A stretch of 64,000 bases of DNA from Pseudomonas taeanensis MS-3. Lineage in GTDB: Bacteria > Pseudomonadota > Gammaproteobacteria > Pseudomonadales > Pseudomonadaceae. Below, one piece after another: positions 28,301 through 35,605 of this stretch. The position numbers were made by a program, and so were the translations under genes. Location: NCBI RefSeq assembly GCF_000498575.2, contig NZ_AWSQ01000006.1, positions 124,001-188,000 of the forward strand, read 5' to 3'. The notes under the pieces are model-generated. The model saw only the letters and a program-made list of their open reading frames with translations, was not told where the DNA came from and did not search any database. Every line of letters starts with the position of its first letter. Position 1 is the first letter of the stretch.

Positions 28301-28411
28301 ACCGGCATGTCGGTGGGTACCCTGTTCACCCTGTTCGTCTTGCCGTGCGTGTACAGCTTGTTGGCCAAGCCCGATCCGCAACCGACTGGGCAACTTGCCG
28401 CCGAACACTGA
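25358..28411 (+). CDS. mexW: RND multidrug efflux pump MexW-like
   Basis: This 1017-residue inner-membrane pump of the HAE-1 family exports drugs in exchange for protons. It has the usual two repeats of a large periplasmic loop and membrane bundles. The proton-relay aspartates are in VDDAIVVVEN near residue 407, and the family motif GFLEGLTGALFKEFALTLAGA, seen here in part, follows. With mexV 28 bp upstream it forms an operon matching mexVW (PA4374-PA4375 as I recall). It is shorter than AcrB/MexB (about 1045), which fits the MexW/MexK-type branch. A strong terminator follows. Confidence 0.92.
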   Translation: MAFTDPFIRRPVLATVVSLLIILLGLQAFSKLTIRQYPQLENALITVTTAYPGANAETIQGYITQPLQQSLASADGIDYMTSVSRQNVSIISIYARIGADSDRLFTELLAKANEVKNQLPQDAEDPVLSKEAADASALMYISFYSEQLSNPQITDYLSRVIQPKLATLPGMAEAEILGNQVFAMRLWLDPVKLAAYGVTASDVNDAVREYNFLAAAGEVKGEYVVTSINAETDLKSAEAFAAIPLKTVGDSRVLIRDVARVEMGAENYDSVSSFDGIPSVYIGVKGTPGANPLDVIKEVRRLMPELEAQLPPNLKVSIAYDATLFIQASIDEVVKTLFEAVLIVIVVVFLFLGALRSVLIPVITIPLSMIGVLFFMQLMGYSINLLTLLAMVLAIGLVVDDAIVVVENIHRHIEEGKTPFDAAIEGAREIAVPVVSMTITLAAVYAPIGFLEGLTGALFKEFALTLAGAVIISGIVALTLSPMMCAKLLRHDENPSGLAHRLDLIFDKLKRRYQRALHGTLETRPVVVVFALIVMALIPVLLNFTQSELAPEEDQGIIFMMASAPQPTNIEYLNKYTDEFVAIFKEFPEYYSSFQINGFNGVQSGIGGFLLSPWNDRERTQMELLPEVQGRLAQIPGLQIFGFNLPSLPGTGQGLPFQFVINTPNDYESLLQVTEKIKQRALESGKFAFLDIDLAFDKPEVVVEIDRQKAAQMDVSMQDLGSTLASLLGEGEINRFTIEGRSYKVIAQVERAYRDNPGWLGSYYVKSKSGEMLPLSTLITVSDRARPTQLNQFQQLNSAIIQGVPIVSMGEAIDTLQQIAVEEAPQGYAFDYAGAARQFVQEGSALYLTFGLALALIFLVLAAQFESFRDPLVILVTVPLSICGALIPLFLGLSSMNIYTQVGLVTLIGLITKHGILIVEFANQLRREKGLSRRAAVEEAASIRLRPVLMTTAAMVFGMVPLILASGAGAVSRFDIGLVIATGMSVGTLFTLFVLPCVYSLLAKPDPQPTGQLAAEH

Positions 28412-28423
28412 GCCGCCACCATG

Positions 28424-28455
28424 AAAAAGCCCCGCAACTCAGCGGGGCTTTTTTT
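28424..28455. terminator. Rho-independent terminator of mexVW
   Basis: AAAAAGCCCCGC and GCGGGGCTTTTTTT pair around AACTCA just after mexW. The A-run makes it usable from the opposite side for the small leftward gene ending at 28472. Confidence 0.9.
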
Positions 28456-28471
28456 GGCCTGGGTACTCACC

Positions 28472-28696
28472 TCAGCCCTGAGGCCCCATGCCCTGGGACA
28501 GACCGAACATGAACAACAACAGGTCCTGGTCCGGCCGTAACTGCGGGGCCAACTGCGCCTGTGGCGGCAGCGGGCAGTAGCCGAGGCCGTTGTGGGTCAA
28601 AACCTCCACGCCGGGCTCTTGCCAGGCGGCCACCGCGAGCGAGGCAACGCCGAGCGCTGCGACAAGAAACAAACTTCGTGCGATTTCTAGCTTCAT
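28472..28696 (-). CDS. Small exported protein of unknown function
   Basis: A 74-residue protein with an N-terminal signal peptide or anchor (KLEIARSLFLVAALGVASLAVA) and a short mature part containing one Cys (GLGYCPLPP) and ending GLSQGMGPQG. I do not recognise the family, but I recall a similarly sized hypothetical gene at the same place in PAO1. ATG 28696 is preferred over an upstream ATG at 28786 because it gives a proper signal sequence and has AGAGG ahead. It is convergent with mexW. Confidence 0.7.
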   Translation of the reverse strand: MKLEIARSLFLVAALGVASLAVAAWQEPGVEVLTHNGLGYCPLPPQAQLAPQLRPDQDLLLFMFGLSQGMGPQG

Positions 28697-29239
28697 TACT
28701 GCAACCTCTTGATAGCGCTGCCAAACGCTGTTTGCTAACCCTAGATCACTGAGTACCACAGCGTCGATTTCAGCGACGAACGGCAACGCCTACAGCTGAT
28801 TCGTCGACTACTCGGCCAGCAGCCGTGTTGTGCACGCTCACCGAGTGCTCGCGAATGCCAGCAGGCTTGGAACAACACCGCACTCAAATAGTTCCGCCGA
28901 CTCCCCCACAGACATGCCATGGCGTATCGGCGCACCAGATAGCGGCGCCGCAGTAACACCCAACAGTCAACCATGTACCCGGTTAGGTCGTCGCCTTACC
29001 GCAGCACGGAGCAGACCCTGGCCAGCAGAATGTCGCCGTAAATAAGCCAGCAAACCCCTAGCCCTCAGCGGATATCCACGTGCCAGAACGCCTATCAGTG
29101 AAACCAATAGCCCGACGAGCGGACGCTGACGCAACTCAAATCAGCCCAACTACGTGCAACAACCCGATAACGCTGAAATAGTTAAGCAAGTGGCGTACCC
29201 GACTTCCCACATACAACCCCGGACACAAAGAGCGGACAT
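28697..29239. other. Gene-free gap of about 540 bp
   Basis: Short open frames occur on both strands, but none has a ribosome-binding site, a recognisable sequence or Pseudomonas-like codon use. Codon-position structure looks lost, as in decayed DNA. It sits where, as I recall, PAO1 has the colRS/inaA genes and neighbours; those genes are at 45.9-49.4 kb here, so the gap may mark an old rearrangement. Confidence 0.4.
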
Positions 29240-29271
29240 AAAAAAACCCCGCGGCAAGCGCGGGGTTTTTT
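29240..29271 (-). terminator. Rho-independent terminator of groESL
   Basis: CCCCGCG and CGCGGGG pair around a 5-base loop, with A- and T-runs on either side, 26 bp after the groEL stop. Confidence 0.9.
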
Positions 29272-29296
29272 AGTACAGCTCAGGGAGCCGGGTGGC

Positions 29297-30943
29297 TTAC
29301 ATCATACCGCCCATACCGCCCATGCCGCCCATGCCACCCATATCAGGCATGGCTGGCGCTTTGTCATCAGCCACTTCGGCGATCATCGCTTCGGTGGTGA
29401 TCATCAGGCTGGCGATGGAAGCTGCTGCCTGCAGAGCCGAACGGGTCACTTTGGCCGGATCGAGAATACCCATCTCGATCATGTCGCCGTAGACGCCAGT
29501 TGCAGCGTTGTAGCCATAGTTGCCCGAACCTTGCTTGACCTTGTCAACCACGACGCTCGGCTCATCGCCAGCGTTGGCGACGATCTGGCGCATCGGCGCC
29601 TCTACAGCGCGGCGCAGCAGAGCAATACCGACGTCCTGGTCGTCATTCTCGCCCTTCAGGCCTTCGATGGCTTGCAGAGCACGTACCAGGGCAACACCGC
29701 CGCCAGGTACAACGCCTTCTTCGACGGCAGCACGGGTGGCGTGCAGGGCGTCTTCAACGCGGGCTTTCTTCTCTTTCATTTCGACTTCGGTGCCAGCACC
29801 GACCTTGATCACGGCAACACCGCCAGCCAGTTTGGCCAGACGCTCTTGCAGCTTCTCTTTGTCGTAATCCGAAGAGGTGTCTTCGATCTGCTTACGGATC
29901 TGCAGAACGCGCGATTCGATATCGGCGTGAACACCAGCACCGTCGATGACGGTGGTATTTTCCTTGCTCAGGATCACACGCTTGGCGTTACCCAGGTGCT
30001 CCAAAGTCGCGCTTTCCAGGCTCAGGCCGATTTCTTCGGAAATCACGGTACCGCCGGTCAGAACGGCGATGTCCTGCAGCATGGCCTTACGGCGATCACC
30101 GAAGCCGGGTGCCTTGACGGCAGCGACTTTGACGATGCCACGCATGTTGTTCACCACCAGAGTCGCCAGGGCTTCGCCCTCGACGTCTTCGGCGACGATC
30201 AGCAGCGGACGGCCAGCTTTGGCGACAGCTTCCAGCACCGGCAGCATTTCGCGGATGTTGGAGATCTTCTTGTCGACCAGCAGGATCAGCGGGCTTTCCA
30301 GCTCGGCGACCATGGTGTCCGGCTTGTTGATGAAGTACGGGGACAGGTAGCCACGGTCGAACTGCATGCCTTCAACAACCGACAGCTCGTTTTCCAGGCC
30401 CGAACCTTCTTCAACGGTGATCACGCCTTCTTTACCGACTTTTTCCATGGCTTCGGCAATGATGTCGCCGATGGAGCTGTCGGAGTTGGCGGAGATGGTG
30501 CCGACCTGAGCGATGGCCTTGGTGTCAGCGCATGGCTTGGACAGGGCCTTGATCTCTTTGACGATGGCGATGGTCGCCTTGTCGATGCCGCGCTTCAGGT
30601 CCATCGGGTTCATGCCGGCAGCGACGGCTTTCAGGCCTTCGTTGACGATCGACTGCGCCAGAACGGTAGCGGTGGTGGTGCCGTCGCCAGCGTCGTCGTT
30701 GGCACGCGAAGCAACGTCTTTAACCAGCTGAGCGCCCATGTTCTCGAAGCGATCTTTCAGCTCGATTTCTTTGGCAACGGAAACGCCGTCCTTGGTGATG
30801 GTCGGAGCGCCGTAGCTCTTCTCGATGATCACGTTGCGGCCTTTCGGGCCGAGGGTCGCTTTTACCGCGTCGGCCAGGACGTTTACACCGGCCAGCATTT
30901 TCTTACGGGCGGAGTCGCCGAATTTGACTTCTTTAGCAGCCAT
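29297..30943 (-). CDS. groEL: Chaperonin GroEL (60 kDa)
   Basis: The 548-residue subunit of the tetradecameric ATP-dependent folding chamber begins MAAKEVKFGDSARKKML and contains the ATP-binding VKATLGPKGRNV and GDGTTTATVLA segments. It ends in the usual flexible Gly-Gly-Met repeat tail. It works with GroES, encoded 47 bp upstream in the same operon. Expression is expected from the sigma-32-type promoter at 31431-31458. It has the normal length and no anomalies. Confidence 0.99.
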   Translation of the reverse strand: MAAKEVKFGDSARKKMLAGVNVLADAVKATLGPKGRNVIIEKSYGAPTITKDGVSVAKEIELKDRFENMGAQLVKDVASRANDDAGDGTTTATVLAQSIVNEGLKAVAAGMNPMDLKRGIDKATIAIVKEIKALSKPCADTKAIAQVGTISANSDSSIGDIIAEAMEKVGKEGVITVEEGSGLENELSVVEGMQFDRGYLSPYFINKPDTMVAELESPLILLVDKKISNIREMLPVLEAVAKAGRPLLIVAEDVEGEALATLVVNNMRGIVKVAAVKAPGFGDRRKAMLQDIAVLTGGTVISEEIGLSLESATLEHLGNAKRVILSKENTTVIDGAGVHADIESRVLQIRKQIEDTSSDYDKEKLQERLAKLAGGVAVIKVGAGTEVEMKEKKARVEDALHATRAAVEEGVVPGGGVALVRALQAIEGLKGENDDQDVGIALLRRAVEAPMRQIVANAGDEPSVVVDKVKQGSGNYGYNAATGVYGDMIEMGILDPAKVTRSALQAAASIASLMITTEAMIAEVADDKAPAMPDMGGMGGMGGMGGMM

Positions 30944-30990
30944 GGAATTTGATCCTCAATTCTTTACGGTTAAACGGAAATTCGCGGGAA

Positions 30991-31284
30991 TCAGGCTTCG
31001 ACGACAGCGAGAATTTCGCTTTCGCCCATCACCAGCAGGTCTTCGCCGTCAACCTTGACGGTGTTGCTGCCGGAGTAAGGGCCGAATACCACTTTGTCAC
31101 CGACCTTGACGGCCAGCGCACGGACTTCGCCGTTGTCCAGCACGCGACCGGTGCCCACAGCGACGATTTCGCCCTGATTCGGCTTTTCGGCAGCGGAACC
31201 CGGCAGCACGATGCCGCCTGCGGTTTTGGTTTCTTCTTCGCTGCGACGGATCACGACGCGGTCATGCAGAGGACGAAGCTTCAT
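30991..31284 (-). CDS. groES: Co-chaperonin GroES (10 kDa)
   Basis: A 97-residue co-chaperonin that caps GroEL. It begins MKLRPLHDRVVIRR and has the mobile loop EETKTAGGIVLPGSA that contacts GroEL (about residues 17-32). Ribosome-binding site GGGAGAG precedes the ATG. It is first in the groESL operon, behind a sigma-32-type promoter and an unusually structured leader of about 140 nt. Confidence 0.99.
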   Translation of the reverse strand: MKLRPLHDRVVIRRSEEETKTAGGIVLPGSAAEKPNQGEIVAVGTGRVLDNGEVRALAVKVGDKVVFGPYSGSNTVKVDGEDLLVMGESEILAVVEA

Positions 31285-31316
31285 TGTCGATCTCTCCCAA
31301 TAGGTTGGTTACATCG

Positions 31317-31412
31317 GCTGGTGTCTTCACCAGCGGGTTAGCAAAATCCGGCAGTGCCGGTTGCGCTGTGCCAGGCACAACGCTGAAGTCTGTTCTGTCG
31401 AATCCGACAGAA
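31317..31412 (-). other. Chain of four hairpins in the groES leader
   Basis: Between the predicted transcript start and the ribosome-binding site four inverted repeats occur: TTCTGTCG/CGACAGAA (31393-31412, 4-base loop), TGTGCC/GGCACA (31367-31379), CCGGCA/TGCCGG (31348-31360) and GCTGGTG/CACCAGC (31317-31334, 4-base loop). The two middle ones have one-base centres, so they would fold with fewer pairs. The arrangement could stabilise the message or act as a temperature-responsive leader, but it does not match a ROSE element that I can recognise. Confidence 0.55.
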
Positions 31413-31430
31413 AACCTTGCGGTGACCGCT

Positions 31431-31458
31431 ACATAAGGGCGCACAAGGGGATTTCAAG
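31431..31458 (-). promoter_or_regulatory. Sigma-32 (RpoH) heat-shock promoter of groESL
   Basis: On the minus strand CTTGAAA (31458-31452), 13 bp, then CCTTATGT (31438-31431) matches the heat-shock consensus CTTGAAA-N13-15-CCCCATNT closely. No CIRCE repeat is present, so HrcA control is not expected. Confidence 0.75.
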
Positions 31459-31581
31459 GGTAAAGGGTGATTTTTTTTAGCCGCGTTAGCCCCCGTTCCT
31501 GGTGCAGTGGCGGCCGCCACCAGGCGCGCAGACACAACGGGGCAACACACCGAAGTCGAACGGGGCTCAAGCAAGTTGCGG

Positions 31582-32034
31582 CTAGTCGCGACGCTCGTAT
31601 TCACCTTCCAGTACATTCGGCCGGGTCTGACCTGAGCGTGCGGCCAGATCATCGGCAAAGGCCCGCTGGCGCATGGCCTGTTCCTGGGCGCGCTGGCGCA
31701 CCTTGCTAACCAACAAGCGGCGGGTGAAGGGAATCAGACAGAGCACACCGAAGATGTCGCTGATAAAGCCCGGCAACAACAACAAGCCTCCGCCGATTGC
31801 GATAAACAGGCCCTCGATCACTTCTTGCTCGGGCAGCTCGCCACGGGCCAGCTTCTCCCGGGCGCGCCAAGCGGTGGCCACGCCCGCAATCCGCAGTAAC
31901 ACGCTGCCGAGAATTGCCGTACCTATCACCAGCAGCAGAGTGGGCAGCACGCCAATCGCACTGCCAACCTTGATCAGCAATGCCAGTTCGATGACCGGGA
32001 ACAGCAGAAACAACAACAGGAAAACACGCATCAA
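31582..32034 (-). CDS. fxsA: FxsA family membrane protein
   Basis: A 150-residue inner-membrane protein with three to four predicted helices in residues 1-105 (MRVFLLLFLLFPVIELALLI start, then LGSVLLRIAG and LLLLPGFISDIFGVLCLIP). FxsA is named for suppressing exclusion of phage T7 by the F plasmid when overproduced; its normal role is unclear. The C-terminal tail is charged and cytoplasmic. It lies upstream of groESL in the same direction, but the groESL heat-shock promoter lies between them. Confidence 0.92.
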   Translation of the reverse strand: MMRVFLLLFLLFPVIELALLIKVGSAIGVLPTLLLVIGTAILGSVLLRIAGVATAWRAREKLARGELPEQEVIEGLFIAIGGGLLLLPGFISDIFGVLCLIPFTRRLLVSKVRQRAQEQAMRQRAFADDLAARSGQTRPNVLEGEYERRD

Positions 32035-32094
32035 AACATCCTTCGCGGAAGAAAGGCTTCCAATAAGAGTGAGATAGGGTGCATTGCGCTTAAT

Positions 32095-32826
32095 TCAAGG
32101 CGCAACACCGCCGCTGGTCGGCCAAGTCTCTGCGCGAGCCAGCTGCACCAAGGCTTGGCGCACCTCGCCAGGACTGTTACAGAATGTTGGAAAGGCCAGC
32201 CAGTGCAGGCCCTGACCGATACGCAGGTGAAACCCTTCGTGGTCTATGCCCGCCAGTTGCGCTGGCAGGTGCGTCGGCAGGCCGGCCAACGCGACGTAAT
32301 GCGCGATGGCACTGACGTGGTCAGCGTTCATATGCTCGAGCATGGCCACTTCCGGCTCGCCGGCAAACTCATTGGCCAGCGCCACCTGATCGAGCCAGTG
32401 AATCGCGCCGAACCCACCGATATAGCGCCAACGTACCGGCTCCAGCCGCCAGAAATCGAAATCATGGGCACGATGGTAGTTTTGCGACTCGGGAAAATAG
32501 CGGTAATAGCGCGCGGCCGCCGCTTCGATAGCGGCCTCGTCACACAACTGTCGCGCTTCGGCGAGCAGAGTGAGGCGGCCGACCGCCTGCACATCCGCGG
32601 CCCCACGCTCACCAACCAGCAGTGAGCATTTACTGTCCAGCTTGAGATTATGGGTGTGTTGGGCGATACGGCTGATCAGGATCAGCGGCCAGCCCTGAGC
32701 ATCCAGGCAGTAAGGCACCACCGATCCGAAAGGAAAGCCCGGCATGGCTTTCGAGTGGGTGGAGAGCACTCCACGGTATTCCTTGAGTAGCAATTCTCGG
32801 GCATGCTTGCCGGCTTTCACGCTCAC
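32095..32826 (-). CDS. HugZ-like pyridoxamine 5'-phosphate oxidase-fold protein
   Basis: This 243-residue protein combines an N-terminal split-barrel flavin/haem-binding domain (VLSTHSKAMPGFPFGSVVPY to about residue 150) with a C-terminal DUF2470 domain whose marker is EHMNADHVSAIAHYV (about 164-178). The arrangement matches HugZ/HutZ haem-utilisation proteins, though many homologues are uncharacterised. The His and other haem ligands cannot be assigned with certainty, so haem degradation is only a possibility. It starts 100 bp from the divergent SDR gene. Confidence 0.85.
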   Translation of the reverse strand: MSVKAGKHARELLLKEYRGVLSTHSKAMPGFPFGSVVPYCLDAQGWPLILISRIAQHTHNLKLDSKCSLLVGERGAADVQAVGRLTLLAEARQLCDEAAIEAAAARYYRYFPESQNYHRAHDFDFWRLEPVRWRYIGGFGAIHWLDQVALANEFAGEPEVAMLEHMNADHVSAIAHYVALAGLPTHLPAQLAGIDHEGFHLRIGQGLHWLAFPTFCNSPGEVRQALVQLARAETWPTSGGVAP

Positions 32827-32929
32827 CTTATGACTCCTCGCAAAGAATCCGTCATAAACGGACAGGCGCCTAGAATAGCGATTTCAGCTCGCCAGCGGGG
32901 CAATACGAACCACATTGAGGGGCTACGCG

Positions 32930-33688
32930 ATGCATCTGCAAGACAAAGTCATCATCATCACCGGCGGCTGTCAGGGCCTGGGTCGCGCCATGGGCGAATA
33001 CCTGGCGGGCAAAGGCGTCAAACTGGCACTGGTCGACCTGAACCAGGACAAACTCGACGAAGCCGTGGCCGCCTGTCAGGCCCTTGGCGCCGAGGCCCGC
33101 GCCTACCTGTGCAACGTCGCCAATGAAGAGCAGGTGACCCACACCATCGCCCAGATCGCCGAGGATTTCGGCGCCATCAATGGCCTGGTGAACAACGCCG
33201 GCATTTTGCGCGATGGTCTGACCATCAAGGTGAAGGATGGCGAGATAAACAAGATGAGCCTGGCCCAGTGGCAGGCGGTAATCGACGTCAACCTGACCGG
33301 CGTATTCCTCTGCACCCGCGAAGTGGCGGCGAAGATGATCGAGCTGAAGAATGAAGGCGCGATCGTCAACATCTCCTCGATCTCCCGCGCCGGCAACATG
33401 GGCCAGGCCAACTACTCCGCGGCCAAGGCCGGCGTCGCCGCCGACACCGTAGTCTGGGCCAAAGAGCTGGCCCGTTACGGCATCCGCGTCGCTGGCGTAG
33501 CGCCGGGCTTCATCGAGACCGAGATGACGCTCAGCATGAAGCCTGAAGCCCTGGAGAAGATGACCGCCGGCATTCCTCTGCGGCGCATGGGCAAACCGGC
33601 CGAGATCGCCCATTCGGTGGCCTATATCCTGGAAAACGACTACTACACGGGTCGCATCCTCGAGCTGGACGGTGGCCTGCGCCTGTAG
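32930..33688 (+). CDS. Short-chain dehydrogenase/reductase, FabG-like
   Basis: A 252-residue classical SDR with the cofactor motif TGGCQGLG (residues 11-18), NNAG (88-91) and the catalytic Ser150, Tyr162 and Lys166. Sequence is FabG-like, so a 3-ketoacyl or related carbonyl reductase is likely, but fabG of fatty acid synthesis normally sits beside acpP, so this is a paralogue with unknown substrate. ATG 32930 has GAGGGG upstream; an earlier in-frame TTG at 32915 is less likely. It ends in a perfect palindromic terminator shared with the DUF481 gene. Confidence 0.9.
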   Translation: MHLQDKVIIITGGCQGLGRAMGEYLAGKGVKLALVDLNQDKLDEAVAACQALGAEARAYLCNVANEEQVTHTIAQIAEDFGAINGLVNNAGILRDGLTIKVKDGEINKMSLAQWQAVIDVNLTGVFLCTREVAAKMIELKNEGAIVNISSISRAGNMGQANYSAAKAGVAADTVVWAKELARYGIRVAGVAPGFIETEMTLSMKPEALEKMTAGIPLRRMGKPAEIAHSVAYILENDYYTGRILELDGGLRL

Positions 33689-33700
33689 GCACGCCACTGA

Positions 33701-33740
33701 CCCAGAAAAAAGCCCTGCATATGCAGGGCTTTTTTCTGGG
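33701..33740. terminator. Perfect 40-bp palindromic bidirectional terminator
   Basis: Positions 33701-33720 are the exact reverse complement of 33721-33740. It includes an AGCCCTGCAT/ATGCAGGGCT core with six-base A- and T-runs and CCCAG/CTGGG ends. It lies between the convergent SDR and DUF481 genes, 13-15 bp from each stop. Confidence 0.93.
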
Positions 33741-33754
33741 TGCAAACCGACCGA

Positions 33755-34759
33755 TTACCAGCCCACGCCAAAGCCCAGGCTGTAGTGGGTTTCGTCCAGA
33801 TCGCCTTCGGAGCCACTGACCAGGTCTTTCTCGGCTTTCATATGCAACGAAGCCCAGTCAGTGACCTTGTAGCGCAGACCCACTTCGGCTTCCAGGGTGT
33901 AGTCAGCGACATTGGCCAGTGGTTTACCGACCTCACCACTGCTGAACATTTCGAAGCTTTTGCCCACCAGGTAGCGGTTGTAATCCCACTTCATGCTCAC
34001 GGCGTAGAAGTTGCTCTTATCGCCATTGGCAAATTGGTAGTCGGTGCGGTTGAGCAGACCGGCCAGGGAGAAGGCCCCCAGTTCGTTGTCCCAGAACTGA
34101 TAGCCCGGACCAGTACCCAGGGTGCGCTGACGCGCCAGATCCTCGACCCTGTCGCGCTCATACTCGGCACGCCCCTGCCAAAACCAATGCTCATCGAGAA
34201 AGCGGTCGAGGGCGTACTCGGCATTCCAGTTATCCGTGGCCACTACGCCGTCCTGATACTCACGGTCGTAGCCAACCTCGGCGTTGTGCCGCCACAAGCC
34301 ATGACGTGCCTTGGTCTTCAGGTCAATGTCGTAGTCATCGGTATCCCGTTCGGCCCGCTTGTAATCCAGCGCGGCGTCGAGATTGCCCTTCCAGGTAAAG
34401 TCCTCGACCAGCGGCTTGGGCTTCATGATCTGCTGGATGCTGGCCAGCTCGATGGTCCGCGGCGCCCCGCCGTTAGCCAGGATCACCTTGCCCGACTCGG
34501 CGGGCTGCAGAGACTTGGCCACTTCGCCCGTGACCGCGCTCTCCTTGATCAGCAACTGGCGGTCACTTTCCAAGGTGGCGATCTGGTTCCAATCCAAGGG
34601 AATTGAGCCACCGTATTCAGTCTGCAACAGCAGCTTGCCGCCATCGAAGAATTTGATCTTGCCCGTCAGGCGATCACCGTTTTTCAACCAGACGGTATCA
34701 GCCAGGAGCGGGGTGGCGGCCATTGACAGGGCCAGGCACAGCAAGGTTCTGGAAAACAT
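33755..34759 (-). CDS. DUF481 outer-membrane beta-barrel protein
   Basis: The 334-residue protein has a signal peptide (FSRTLLCLALSMAATPLLA, cut before DTV), an N-terminal SH3-like segment (WLKNGDRLTGKIKFFDGGKLLLQTEYGG), then a DUF481 barrel with alternating aromatic strands ending in GFGVGW with a C-terminal Trp, as expected for outer-membrane proteins. Relatives such as YdiY are induced by salt or acid. ATG 34759 is chosen over one at 34858, since only it starts the signal peptide. A TTGCTC-N16-GATAAT promoter lies about 40-70 bp upstream. Confidence 0.88.
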   Translation of the reverse strand: MFSRTLLCLALSMAATPLLADTVWLKNGDRLTGKIKFFDGGKLLLQTEYGGSIPLDWNQIATLESDRQLLIKESAVTGEVAKSLQPAESGKVILANGGAPRTIELASIQQIMKPKPLVEDFTWKGNLDAALDYKRAERDTDDYDIDLKTKARHGLWRHNAEVGYDREYQDGVVATDNWNAEYALDRFLDEHWFWQGRAEYERDRVEDLARQRTLGTGPGYQFWDNELGAFSLAGLLNRTDYQFANGDKSNFYAVSMKWDYNRYLVGKSFEMFSSGEVGKPLANVADYTLEAEVGLRYKVTDWASLHMKAEKDLVSGSEGDLDETHYSLGFGVGW

Positions 34760-35184
34760 AAAGGGTCGACAACTGCTCAAAATGGGCGAAAGGCCGAGCA
34801 TTATCTGCAAGCCCGGCACTAGAGCAAGCATTGACCGACAGAGTGCGGGTAAGTTCACGACACGGGGCCAGCGCCGGGCTATTCAAGTGGCAGCCGAAGC
34901 CCAGTTCTTTATGCCGTTGGTCGCGTTGACGATTCGCAGTATCGCTGCCCGACTGCCGCCGACTGATCGCCGGGCTCCTGGCTTCCCCCTGTCCGCACTA
35001 CCGCAGGGACTTGTCGGAACTCAAGGGACCGATATCCTTGGAGCCGATCAGTTTCAGGCCAGCACGCCGTCGCCCTGCAATAATAGCGCGCCCCTGGACG
35101 ATCCCCGTAAGCCGTGCAGGCAGTGTCCGCCCATACTGGCAAGGCGACTCGCATGACAGCGATAACAGCAGAGTACGCAGCAAC
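34760..35184. other. Divergent intergenic region with the DUF481 promoter
   Basis: On the minus strand TTGCTC (34827-34822), 16 bp and GATAAT (34805-34800) form a probable sigma-70 promoter for the DUF481 gene. The remaining 350 bp up to the alkyltransferase-like gene has no supported gene; a leftward open frame spanning 34909-35469 is a shadow of the gene on the other strand. Confidence 0.5.
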
Positions 35185-35562
35185 ATGATCCATGGACCCC
35201 ACGCAGAGCTGACAAAGGCCGCCCAGCAAGCCAATGAGCCCCAGACGGCGCGGCGCGAGGCCCTGTATATCGCACTCGCGCAGGTGCCGGTTGGCAAGGT
35301 GGTCAGCTACGGGCAACTCGCCGAATTGGCCGGTCTGGGTCGGGCGGCACGCTGGGTCGGCCGTACCCTCAGCCAGTTGCCGCAGGACACGACCCTGCCC
35401 TGGCACCGGGTAATCGCAGCAAGCGGACACCTGAGCCTGCCGGCCGGCAGTGTCGCCGGCGCCGAACAACGCGCGCGCCTACGGGCAGAGGGGCTGTTGA
35501 TCGACAAAGAGCGGGTGGATATCCGCCGACATGGCTGGCGCCCGATGGAGCACAGCGGTTAG
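35185..35562 (+). CDS. Alkyltransferase-like (Atl) DNA-binding protein
   Basis: This 125-residue protein is the DNA-binding domain of O6-alkylguanine-DNA alkyltransferase with the Cys acceptor replaced: the active-site motif reads PWHRV (residues 72-76) instead of PCHRV. Proteins of this type bind alkylated guanine without repairing it and recruit nucleotide excision repair. The helix-turn-helix (VSYGQLAELAGLGRAARWVGRTL), shown in part, and the arginine finger are intact. ATG 35185 is chosen because residues before it are not conserved. It overlaps no gene and is followed 43 bp later by ampG. Confidence 0.88.
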   Translation: MIHGPHAELTKAAQQANEPQTARREALYIALAQVPVGKVVSYGQLAELAGLGRAARWVGRTLSQLPQDTTLPWHRVIAASGHLSLPAGSVAGAEQRARLRAEGLLIDKERVDIRRHGWRPMEHSG

Positions 35563-35605
35563 AGTGCGGCCTTTGTTCCGTAATCCGCAGGCAGATACCC
35601 GCTCA

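Noticed and set aside
28741..28974. 77-residue leftward Arg/Cys/Trp-rich frame in the gap before groEL
   Set aside because: The composition is typical of translated noncoding DNA, and no start signal is present.
29531..30952. 473-residue open frame opposite groEL
   Set aside because: GroEL is certain and the antisense frame has no family resemblance.
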